Positions 1-10,600 of a stretch of DNA of 64,000 bases are shown here, in pieces. The stretch's first letter is position 1. Each line of letters opens with the position of its first letter. The position numbers and the translations under genes are program-made. The notes beneath the pieces were generated by a model. That model worked only from the letters and a program-made list of their open reading frames with translations, had not been told where the DNA came from and made no database searches. The DNA lies in assembly GCA_036852015.1 (NCBI GenBank), contig JAANDG010000084.1, positions 186,001 to 250,000 of the forward strand. Direction: 5' to 3'. The stretch is from Pelodera strongyloides (Eukaryota > Nematoda > Chromadorea > Rhabditida > Rhabditidae).

Positions 1-242
1 AATCATACTATCATACAAGTACAATTGACGAAGATTAATCAATGTCGTCTATCAGGGTTTTATCTAACAATTTGAATATTCGATACAAGGTGACCAATAA
101 TAAACAATATTGTTATTAAGTAATGTAGAAGTTCAATCTCATAAAAAAGCATCTACTATTAGGAATTAGCACATTATACAGCACAAATGAAGCAAATTGC
201 AAATACGGTTTCAAAAATATATATTAGAAATAATAAACATAC

Positions 243-3200
243 CGGGAAATTTCATCAAGCAGCGTGACGAAAGTCCTTCCACCTTGTTTTGGTTTGTATA
301 TTGTATTAAATCCGGGTACAGTGCCAACGGTCGGTACCTAAAGGTAGAAGACGTTTAGGTGCACAGTTTGAAACGAACTCGAACACAAAGTTATCCATTC
401 TCAACTTCAACTAAATATCAAAAATGAAGGCGACTGGATGTGGACGTTCAGCGACAGCGCGAGCATAAGTGTAATGTACACTTCCAACCAACTTCAACAA
501 AAAGGCGGAAATAAGGAAAATCCTGTAAAATAAAATAACAACGATTTCTTACATCTCCGACGACAAATGATGACTCTGATGAATCCCGATAGCTATTCAC
601 ATTTTGTCCCAGAAGAACAACTTGACGGACGCCCTGAATGTGAAGACATAAGAAAAAATACGTTGTGTGGTAGAGCGCATAGTGTGAAATTCGGACTACT
701 TTTGTGCAATGTTACACTATTACACAAAAGTAGCAAAAAGCGAGCCTAGGAACTAATTGTTCGCCGCAATGCCGAAACTACCACAACCTACAAGTCAAAA
801 ACGGGATGTTGGAGACATGCATGAAATAAACTATATTATACAAATGATTACAATAGGTAACCAACCAAAAGTGATAGATAATACTATTCACCCAGGGCAT
901 AATACTCGTCGGCAAAAACTCAAAACCACCATCCAAATATATGTAGTGTTTCCCAAAATTGTATATATTTATGGTACGTTTCTAATTTTCACTTTGTATC
1001 TATTTATGGTACGTTTCTAATTTTCACTATCTTATTACCAGCCGTTCGAAGAGCCCTACGGACTCTTCTCCGACTGGTGGAATCGGCCTTCGGCCGATTG
1101 TTTCCCTATTTAAAAAAAGAATTCTACGATTTAAAAAGTTAACTCTCGTCTCTTTCTCCTCCCACACAATCACACGTCTCTGTTTGTGGAAACGTATAAT
1201 AATCAGTTTGGATCACCACTCGACTAATGCCACCATGCAAATTTGCTATTGAAGGTGCTGTATGTAGGGCAGAGGATTATCCTCGTCATAAGCTAGCATA
1301 GCTCAGCAGGTAGAGCGTTGGATTGTGAAGCGAGAGATTGGGTGCTGCTGTGGGTTCGAATACCGCCAGCGGCAAAGATTTTGTATGTTCCCATTCGATT
1401 GCGAATAGAAAATTTTCTTTATGAAAGGATTTCGTTGCGTGCATACAAACAAAAGACCAAGTAAACTCTTCTCCTTTATATAATAAGATATAAAGGAGAC
1501 GAGTTTACTTGGTCTTTTTTTGAAGCCGCGTGTGAACGCAACAAAGCCCATTCATAAAGATTTGCTCGCAGAAATAGAACATACAAAGACCTTTGCCTCC
1601 GGCGGGATTCGAACCCACCGCGAACACGTCTAACTCTTGCTTCACAGTCGAGCGCTCTACCTGTTGAGCTATGCTGCCTTATCATCGGAAACAATGCTAG
1701 GGCTAGGCAAACAATCGGCCGAAGGCCGATTCATCCAGTCGGAGAAGAGCCCGTTAGGGCTCTTCATCCGGCTGGTACCTAATATTCTAATCGCGACGGT
1801 GGTACGGTTACGAGCTCAAGACCACCATCCAAATTTATGCAATATGCTAATTCGGACGGTGGTTTCGTCGGTAAGTTCATCAACGAGTTTATGCAATGTA
1901 TTCACCTGATCTGATAACCGTCTAACTTCCTCCACAATTGAGTCGATTGGCCGACTGCGCTCCCTTCCCCTTGTGAATGGAACAATACAGTAGGTACACA
2001 TGTTGTCACAACCGCGCATAATTGATCTGGAAATGACAATAAAGTATTTATGTTACACTTTCGCATGCGAAACTATCATCCATGTTATCGCAGTTTCATA
2101 GAGTATTTATGTTACACTTTCGCGCGAATTCGCCGCGAATGTACCATCCAAGTTCACTTTTCCATTTTCGAGCAGTTTTCCATTAGGTGAATGCAAAAAA
2201 CGCTGCAAGTGTACGTAGATTTCTTACTGTATGTAAAATTCCACTATGGGAAACTGCGATAACATGGATGATAGTTTCGCATGCGAAAGTGCGCGAAAGC
2301 GTAACATAAATACTCTATAACATAGTGGAAAGTGGAATACCTACAGTAGGAAATTTGCATACACCTGCAGCGCTTTTGCATAGGCCTAATGTAAAACTGC
2401 ACGAAAATGGAAAAGTGAACTTGGATGGTACTATCGTGGCGAATTCGCGCGAAAGTCTAACATAAATACGCTATTATTGACTGATTTCAGTAGAAGCAGC
2501 TATTCTGATGTTAAAACGAAACTAGAAAGTAGAGTAAAGCAACGTTGGAAGAAGTGAAAACATACACAAACGCGGTCTTCGAATTCATATCACTCCTCAC
2601 TGGAGATAGATCCGCGTAGGTTTCTTCGAGAGACAATTGTACGTTGATCGCCCGTCGGCCTAAAACAACGAAATAATATTCCTCCCTTCTCCGGAACCTC
2701 ACAACAAGAATGAAGGAAACATCTTCCAGTTACACCTCTAAATTAATAAATTATACTAACCCATCGTGGTGATAGCAAGTAGCCTTGTGAGATCTCTATA
2801 CGAATCTGGCCCAGCAACCAAGTCACAAAGACCGTCCTTTTCGAGGAGACCATGGCGGACACGTTCTGCCATACAACCTAAATATCCATAGTAGAACCTT
2901 TTCACAAAGTTATCTTAAAACGTCTCACTGACCAACTCGTGTTACTTCAGAGGTACCGTGAAAACAAGGAGAATCATGATCAAAGACTGGAGGAATTCTT
3001 ATTGAGAGAGCTGCCCATTATTTCAGCACCTACGGTAAGATATCTCGTCTTTTTTTCGTAGATGGTGATACCCCGTCTCACTGACCGGTGGGATAATTTT
3101 GGCCAGCCGACTCCGCTTCTCTTTCTTACGTATGATAATATAAGCTGCTCACCAAGAACACCCCTAGTTTGCGGCACTTTTGCTTCCTTCTTAAGCTTCT

Positions 3201-4006
3201 TAAGAGCATTCCATACTTTTTGCTCAGCACCTTCGCGGATAGAACATGTCATTAGCAAGACAATATCAGCCTGAAATTCAAAGTTGCCGCCGGACCCAGA
3301 AAGATATTAATACTGTAAAAGCCGGTATGGCTGGAAAGATAGACGGAATAACTAATCACTAATCACCGAAAGTTGTGAGAATAAGGCCTACCCTAGCCGA
3401 GTCCCCCGTTTCCCTGTAGCCACTCGATTTAAGGATTGACCGAACGAGCTCCATATCGTTCACGTTCATCTGACATCCATACGTTATCAGCTTGACTGAA
3501 ATGTGATTCTTCAGGAATGTCTGCATCTCCTTTGGGGGTATTTGGGCAAGACACGCCGCCCAGGATTGGAGCTACAACGAGGATCCCCAACTTCTGTGAA
3601 AAAACGGGACCCTGGATTCTACATGCATAAGTTTATGCGTGACGGTTGTATAAAGGGGTATTAATGTAAGCATATCATATACATTGGTATTTGTTCAGCA
3701 TTCCTTGTAGTGCAAACTAACCTTTTCTTCCATGTCCATTCAAGTCATAGGGCGTCAGATACGAGTCCGTCTCACTGACCGGTGGGATAATTTTGGCCAT
3801 CCGACTCCGCTTCTCTTTCTTGATAAAATGCGAGAGATCGGGACCATCTGAACCAGACGTACAGTGTGGATTACACAGACTAGACACAAAACAAAAACAT
3901 ACAAGTTAGTACAGCAAATTCAAATACCTTTTAGGTTAGACAGTCGTTGTGACGAGCTAAGTCGAACTGAGAGGTTGCTCGTGAGTGGAACAAGACGACG
4001 GAACAT
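243..4006 (-). CDS. CDK5RAP1: CDK5RAP1-type mitochondrial tRNA methylthiotransferase, 3' end beyond window
   Basis: Radical-SAM enzyme of the MiaB family that adds the 2-methylthio group to N6-isopentenyladenosine at position 37 of tRNAs, mostly mitochondrial. Exons in transcription order: 4006-3928, 3847-3722, 3495-3392, 3270-3153, 2877-2761, 2659-2566, 2026-1906, 633-553, 337-243; every junction keeps phase (311 codons visible). All three N-terminal cluster cysteines are seen ([22 protein letters not shown]), as is the radical-SAM CxxxCxxC ([10 protein letters not shown]), then LLGQNVNSY and YKPKQGG. The first 26 residues ([20 protein letters not shown] and on) are Arg/Ser/Leu-rich without acids, like a mitochondrial targeting sequence, which supports this start. 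The C-terminal half including the TRAM domain lies beyond base 1. The intron between 634 and 1905 holds a large palindrome, and one intron holds a copy of exon 2. Confidence 0.93.
1297..1376 (+). pseudogene. tRNA-like sequence, left arm of the palindrome
   Basis: It contains a consensus A box (TAGCTCAGCAGG) and a near-consensus B box (GGTTCGAATACC), with GTG in the anticodon-loop position. The acceptor arms do not pair and the stretch between anticodon and T arm is too long for a standard tRNA, although nematode tRNAs with a long variable arm exist. I read it as a tRNA-derived element rather than a working tRNA-His. Confidence 0.5.
1601..1676 (-). pseudogene. tRNA-like sequence, right arm of the palindrome
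   Basis: Inverted partner of the unit at 1297. Its B box is consensus (GGTTCGAATCC) while its A box differs by one base (TAGCTCAACAGG). GTG again occupies the anticodon position. The T stem pairs well but the acceptor stem does not, so it is probably not a functional tRNA. Confidence 0.5.
2036..2475. repeat. MITE family C, large palindromic element
   Basis: The ends read AGAGTATTTATGTTACAC and its inverse, followed by TTTCGCGCGAATTCGC. The arms 2098-2245 and about 2330-2475 are imperfect inverted copies. A partial third arm (2036-2096) repeats the inner GATAACATGGATGATAGTTT segment in inverted form. A second copy lies at 56253-56478. It sits between two CDK5RAP1 exons. Confidence 0.75.
3070..3124. 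repeat. Intronic copy of CDK5RAP1 exon 2 segment
   Basis: About 54 bp matches part of exon 2 at about 3767-3820 in the same orientation, with one mismatch visible (core CCGTCTCACTGACCGGTGGG). It lies in the intron between exons 4 and 5. A shorter 13-base match (CGTCTCACTGACC) occurs at 2921. It has no exon borders of its own. Confidence 0.85.
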
Positions 4007-4698
4007 CTGCAAATAGTCCTGGTATCACGCCAATTAAAAAAAAAGCCTTTACGCGAACAAATGTACTTAGAGTCATACTTTACATTCGAAGTGAAGTTAA
4101 TTACATACATTAAATAAGTAAAAAATAAATAATTTAAAAATTTAATTTACATTTTAAAAATATTATATTCGTCTGAAAATGAAGTATAATGTCAAGATAA
4201 AACCAAGGTTTCGAAGAGATTATCAATAAACGGTAGTCACGGTAACCGTGCATTTTTCGTGCATTATTTTCCGCACGATTGCATAATGCAAAGTTGTTCC
4301 ATCCTTTTTGTATTCATTCTGTATTTGTTCTTTTTTAATACAAATTTACCTTTATTCACCGTAAAATAATACCGCACGTGGAATCAACATGGTTCGGTTT
4401 TGTGGTAGAATGGGCAGCTTCCTAACCCTAGTGCAGGTCGATTGGCCCGGATGGGTAGGAAACTGATCATTGTTATGTGGAGCGCATAATACAGAGATTT
4501 TAAAGCTTAGAAGGAAAGCAACCTGAGTGATATGATGTTGGAATATGCTTTATTATTACAAAGTGTGTGTAGCTGTTTTTGTTGTATTTTTACGTCGGTT
4601 TTACATGGGATAAGTATTCTTTCATTTACGGCCAGTCTCTCACAATTGTTAACATGAGCTAATACAAATTTTCGTTCATTCTATTGTTTTCAGGAAGT
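4007..4698. promoter_or_regulatory. Divergent intergenic region CDK5RAP1 / MAU2
   Basis: CDK5RAP1 and MAU2 start back to back about 690 bp apart, so this stretch must hold both promoters. It is AT-rich with no obvious TATA box. The run TTGTTTTCAG ends 5 bases before the MAU2 ATG and is a good splice acceptor, possibly for a spliced leader. No other gene is seen. Confidence 0.4.
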
Positions 4699-7600
4699 AT
4701 GTCGTCTGGAGACGAAGTTGCGCTGGCTTTACTGGCGATGGCAGAAACTTTGCGCACTCAAACTCCTCCAAAGTTCAAAATGGCTCTGAAGTGCGCCCTG
4801 GTGAGCCTTGCACTCTTTGTTGAACGACTAACATTCTAATAATAATAATGGTTTTGCGGGTCTATTGATCAACCATCAATAGGGAGAATGTCTACCAAAG
4901 GTAACCTTAAGACACTCGCGATTTACAACGCTGGAGTACTTGGAGGGAGCTTCCAGTGGAGAATTATGGCTTACCAGGCTATAAATCTATGCGTAAAATT
5001 ACGCATCAACCATCTCCGGATTGGCTTTGACCATCTCCGGAGGCAAATGCAAATATATAGATTTGGGTGAAACGTATCAGTGGTATTTTACGGTTCGACT
5101 CTCAACTAAGCGACCATCTCCGAAATACGCATGGAAATTATACCCTACAGGCTATAAATCTATGCGTAAAATTACGCATCAACCGTCTCCGGATTGGCTT
5201 TGACCATCTCCGGAGGCAAATGCAAATATATAGATTTGGGTGAAACGTATCAGTGGTATTTTACGGTTCGACTCTCAACTAAGCGACCATCTCCGAAATA
5301 CGCATGGAAATTATACCCTGTGGCTTACTTATTAAATGTTCTTTTGTATGTGTATGTGTTACTCAAGCTTCAATCACTTAAAACATGCTATTTCAGGCGT
5401 GCAATAATCTTTCCTTGTCTGACCACTTGAGGACACATTGCAATTTTCAACTTGGAAAACTCTACTTCTTTTACACGGAACATGTGGATAAAGCAAAGGA
5501 GTTGCTGGAGTCCAGTGTAAGTTAAATTGTACGGTCTAAAAAAAAGAACTATCAAATTGCTTTGAAACATGCTTACAAAATTAAAGTTAAAGTCCTCATT
5601 TATTTTCGTAAACGAAGCATATACACCTCACCGTCCTTATTCTGTTCACTGCGAAAAAATAACGCTATTTGTCTGTATTCAGCATAATTCTTCACATTTT
5701 CTACTTTCCGTGCCTCGCGTCAATGTTGCTCAATTCATAATCGTGTTAATTTGTTTTAGTATCGTGATATGTGCCAAATGGGAGATATGTTCAAGGAAAG
5801 TCGACTACATGCATTGTGTCTTTTGGTGGAAATATATATTTTACAAAACAATGGCAGTATGGTGAGTGTTCTTTGACGGAACGTATATTTTGGCTGAACT
5901 TCTTATAAGCCTTTTATGGATTGAGCACCTTTTTTTATTTATTCAATGTTTTTAGATGCTTCCATACCTGAAGAACGAGATACAAAATGCGAAGCCCTAT
6001 CAGCTTATCTATGAGAAAATGTTGCTATATTATGCGGTATGTTCACTTTATTAAGTTCCATCTTTTGGTAGTCATAGTCTTTATGGAAAAGTCTTGCGGG
6101 ATGTAACTGGTTATCTTCTGGGCTCCGGCTGAGCGTTCAAGGCGACTGAGAACTGAGAACTTCTTGGCGTTTAGGAAATTTTGACGAACCACGAAGAAAA
6201 TGCCCCAATGGCTCTCAATGTACTGGAGATGGGAGTAAATTCAGCCAACAATGTCTTCACGAAAGTCTACTTTTATTTGGCAAAGAATCTGGTAAGGATC
6301 CACTCGTGTGTGTTGTCAGTTGTGTAAATATTCATAAGTTATATGCACGTATTCATTCACACAATACGAGGGATATGTGCTATGTGCACACTAAAAACTC
6401 ATTTTTTTTCAAAAAAATTGCACCGAAAACATTTGTAAAACGTTGTTGTCATAGCATACAACATGAATTGGTAGGAATGTAACATACCGCCTTATTAACG
6501 TATCGTTGATACATAATGTTTTGTATTGACATTTACCGCAAGATGATGATCTGCTGCTGTATTTTTTTTTGTAAATTTAAATTTCAGGTCAATGCCCGTT
6601 TGAATAATGTGAATTCCGAGGATGCGACTATCGTTAGTCAAATGATTGCGGTCAGTGATTTATTCATTCATAAATAAAATAAATGAAATGTGTAGGGCAG
6701 TGTCCTTCCGCCGGTCGATTCGCTGTTGGTTACATTTTGTGCCCTTGTGGCATATCCTAGAATTCTAGATCCGCATACTGTTTTCATGTACTGTTTTTCT
6801 TAAAGATAGATGATATTCATTATTCATATATTTTTTTAATCATAAATATATATCCTCTTTAGTCCAGGCTATAATTTCCATGCGTAATTTCGGAGATGGT
6901 CGCTTAATTGAGAGTCGAACCGTAAAATACCACTGATACGTTTCACCCAAATCTATATATTTGCATTTGCCTCCGGAGATGGTCAAAGCGCCAGGGGTAG
7001 AGGTTGGTGCGTTGAAACACGCACGAACCACCTCCGGGTTGGTTTCGACCACCTCCGAAAGCAATTATAAATTTATATATTTGGGTGAAACATGGTGTTT
7101 TATTAAACACTAAGCTAAACAAACCACCTCCAACCATCTCCATTTACGCACGGAATTTATACCCTAACCCTGGTCAAAGCCAATCCGGAGATGGTTGATG
7201 CGTAATTTTACGCATAGATTTATAGCCTGCTTTAGTCTTTGCCTTCTGACAACCCGGCGACTACCAATATCCGATTGTTTTTGATGGGAACACAGTTGGC
7301 ATTCTTCCTCACAAAGGGAATGGTAGGATACTTTTTTGTTCGTTAGTTGTGAGGATATGGATTCCGACTGCATGTTTAGCAAGACGTCTATTTCGTTTAT
7401 TATGACTACGTATGTTTCAAGACTTGTGTTCATTTTGACACTTTCATTTACTGTGATAAAATTAAGGCTCGTTCTGCAAAGGCGATCCTTCGACAAATGC
7501 AGCAGGAGGTGCAAACATTGTGTGCTTTTCCAGAATTGCCTAAAGGTTGATTCCGTTCGTTATTTTTCTTTTCCTTGATTTTCTTATTTTCTTTTCATTT

Positions 7601-10600
7601 TACTTGTCGGACGCAGTCAGCGGTCAGTGTAGTAAATTAATATCTTATAGAGTAGGAATATTCGCTCCATTATTCATCCCAGAGAGGCTTCCGCGTTTAT
7701 CTACATTACTTTTCCTCTTTTCAGGAATCGTATGGTCATCAAATCTGAACATCACTATCCTGGCATGCGTAATGACTGTGGTTAGTTGAAAGTTTTGAAA
7801 TTTATGTTCTTTCACTGTGCAATAATTAGACCTACTCGTGATGATTAGCAGTATTTTGCGTCGACTAGTCAACTACTAATTTCTCTATAGATATTCTTGT
7901 GGGCAGATCTTAGATCGTTCTTTTGCGACTCCACTCCATTTTGAACAAATTGGACTGGTTAGCTACAGTATCCTTATTTGCTAACGTTTTTTTTCAGTTT
8001 ATGTGTATTTTATGACATCTATCTGCCAGGTACATTCGTCTCTGATCTGTTCGGTTGAACGTTCTGTCAAGTATTATGGTGTTGCCATAAAACACTTGTT
8101 GGAAGCAAGCAGAAGGAATACGCAGAAACCATTTGAGCCTGAGCTGGCCATGTCGTTGGAACGAATGAGAATGGTATGTGTATATTGTATATTGTATTTA
8201 GTCTTGCCTTTTAGCGAAAAGAGTGATTGATATATTGATGTTTTCTAGTTTTCTTCTGCTGACCCCATTTTTTATTTGTTGATTTCCGAGAGCCAGACTT
8301 TTCTTTGTGCTTGGATGTTTTCCCTCAAAAACTAGTGTCTACTGTCTAGAGTAAAGTATGAACTCGAACCGTAGCCTGCTTGGTGAAATGAGACAAAAAA
8401 AAGAGTATTCAGTGTCCTGCGTTTATTACTGTGAACTATTTGCAATTTGTATTTTGCCAGTTTGCGGCAACTTATTTCTTCATTTCTATTTCTTCTTTCA
8501 GGCAGTGGAGGAGACAATGGCTCATGTTCATATTTTGGTGTGCAAACCAAAGAGTGCGATGACTAATGTTAGTTTCAACTTTATTTATTGATTATTTGTC
8601 AATATCTCGGAACATCGAAACAAGACACATGTTTTCTCGATTGATTGTATGTTTACTGATCATACTATTACTATTGTTCTGTTTCCGTATGTATACAATT
8701 ATATTATGTATTATGTCCGCTTTTTAGATTCGCTGTATGATTGAGCACAGTTGTAGACGGCCGTGGTTGGCAGATGAATGTTTCCACATTATTCACGCAT
8801 TATTGGTAAGTTCTTTGTTTTAATTGATTGTGAGCGTGCTTTTTGAAGTTTATTTCATTTCACTCCTCCTCCTGTTACGTTTAACATTTGCCATCTTTCT
8901 GTCGTCATTTTTACATTGCGGTTGCAACTTTTTGATTTTCAGGGTATTTATGCCGTCTACGCTAATGATAATGCCAAAGCGGAGCGACAATTTTTGGCAG
9001 CTATCAAGGTAAGTGAAAAGAGTCTTTCTTATTATAACAAGGATAAACCCCTTGTTTTTTTTGTCCGGCGTGCTTGTCTTACTGATTAGTTCTGTTTTTT
9101 TTTAAAGTTTAATGCAATGCTCAACTTTTCTAAATTTGTCCATGGTGCATGCTTGGTAATATGTTCGTTTATTTTTCAGAACGTGAAGGAGCGACATCAG
9201 TTTGTGCTTTTGAACCTTCACTTGGCCCTCTTCTACTTGACGAACTGCAATCCGTCAGCGTATTATGATATAGCGGATAGGTAATTTGTTTGCATTTTCG
9301 GGACTGTTGCAACCCTCTAGATATGAGGGTTTTCGGCTCGAGCGCTCCATTCACGGTAAGAGTAACTAATAGCTTCACAGATGCGTTGTGCTGTCGATGA
9401 AGCATATGATCCATGAACTATATTTTTTGTCTAAGTGATTTGAATGTAAACGTTTTCTAGAGTTTCTCTGCGTCACTGCGAGCATGCCGGTCCACTACTA
9501 CGGGCGACTTGCCGTATTGTGCACAGTTTCCACTCATTCCTGTTCAATAAACAGGGCGAACTGAAGTAAGTTGGATTCTTAGGCTTAGTACTTAGTATAG
9601 GCTGGATTCTTAGGCCTAAGCCTTTTAGGATCAGCAATTCTGATATTCCTTTTAGTTTTCTTGTAAGTGGTTTTTCGTACTTAGTACTTACTATATCCGC
9701 ACTTACAGTACGTACTTGTGCACTGTAGCATTGCTCTATGACAGTGAAAAATATTTTAAAGCGTAATACCGGTCGGTTTTTGAAACACATCATGGTCAAA
9801 TGAATTCTTACGTATTTATGCTAATTTGCTCGAATCAGCTCAGTTTTTTATTCTAATTTATGCTCATTTGCATAAGTTGCATAAGAATGCTGGTGTACTC
9901 GATGTATTTCAAAAACCGACCAGTATATCTCTTTAATATGAATTCGCGCCGTCTGTTTAGGCAGCACATTGTCGACTGTTTGGATTCGAGTCGGGGGGAA
10001 GATATCTCGAGGATGCACACCATCTCCCTTCTGCTCTTTTCGACCGCCATCCCACAGGCGGCTCAAAGTAGGTGTTTGTTGATTATTTCACATTTCTCGG
10101 CAACATTTGGTGCATTGTGAGTTATTATGCCTGTGATGTGAAGCAGTATGTGCAGTACCTTAGCCTTCCTATTGGCCGAGATCAACTTGAAATTAGAAAA
10201 CACCCCGCCCATTTGACCCCCGATGAAGAACCAAAAAGAGCTAGATCGCTAGCTCCGATACGTTAGTATGTTGCTTTGAACGATTTCTTGTGGTAGCTGC
10301 TAGCTGCGGCCACACGGCGAAGACTAACTATAAGTCCTTTATAGAAGATGCTGTCGATGTTACAAGGTCATTTCCCTAACATTTCTAAATTTCTAAGCTC
10401 TTATTTTGTAGGCATCGAACAAACAATGCAGTGGACGAAGAAGAGCGAAGATCACTCACTTCTTCTCTGGATATTTTCATTGGTGAAAGCAGGTGAGGCG
10501 TTGTTTTGTTAGAAAAACTTCAAAATATGCGAGACTTACCCTTGTCGGGCTTATTGTTACAGCTGCTCTACAACCTTCTCTTGAACTCTTGAACCTTTTT

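Larger units (their letters stand above)
1034..1783. repeat. Large composite inverted repeat with tRNA-like units
   Basis: Bases 1034-1105 match the reverse complement of about 1712-1783 with few differences. The two inner arms (about 1295-1480 and 1490-1680) are also inverted copies. Each inner arm starts with a tRNA-like head. They meet at a near-perfect 30-bp stem with a 6-nt loop (1452-1520, containing AAAGACCAAGTAAACTC). The outer arms carry their own small palindromes, for example AATCGGCCTTCGGCCGATT at 1082-1100. About 185 bp (1106-1290) is unique to the left arm. The whole unit lies in a CDK5RAP1 intron. It could be a fold-back transposon or a tail-to-tail dimer of a tRNA-derived SINE. 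Confidence 0.75.

Noticed and set aside
1601..1676. Functional tRNA-His gene
   Set aside because: A/B boxes and T stem are good but the acceptor stem does not pair and it is mirrored in a palindrome, so a tRNA-derived element is more likely.
3392..3571. Longer third exon of CDK5RAP1 starting at 3571
   Set aside because: The frame is open that far, but phase with exon 2 fails; the acceptor at 3496 gives correct phase and the expected [11 protein letters not shown].
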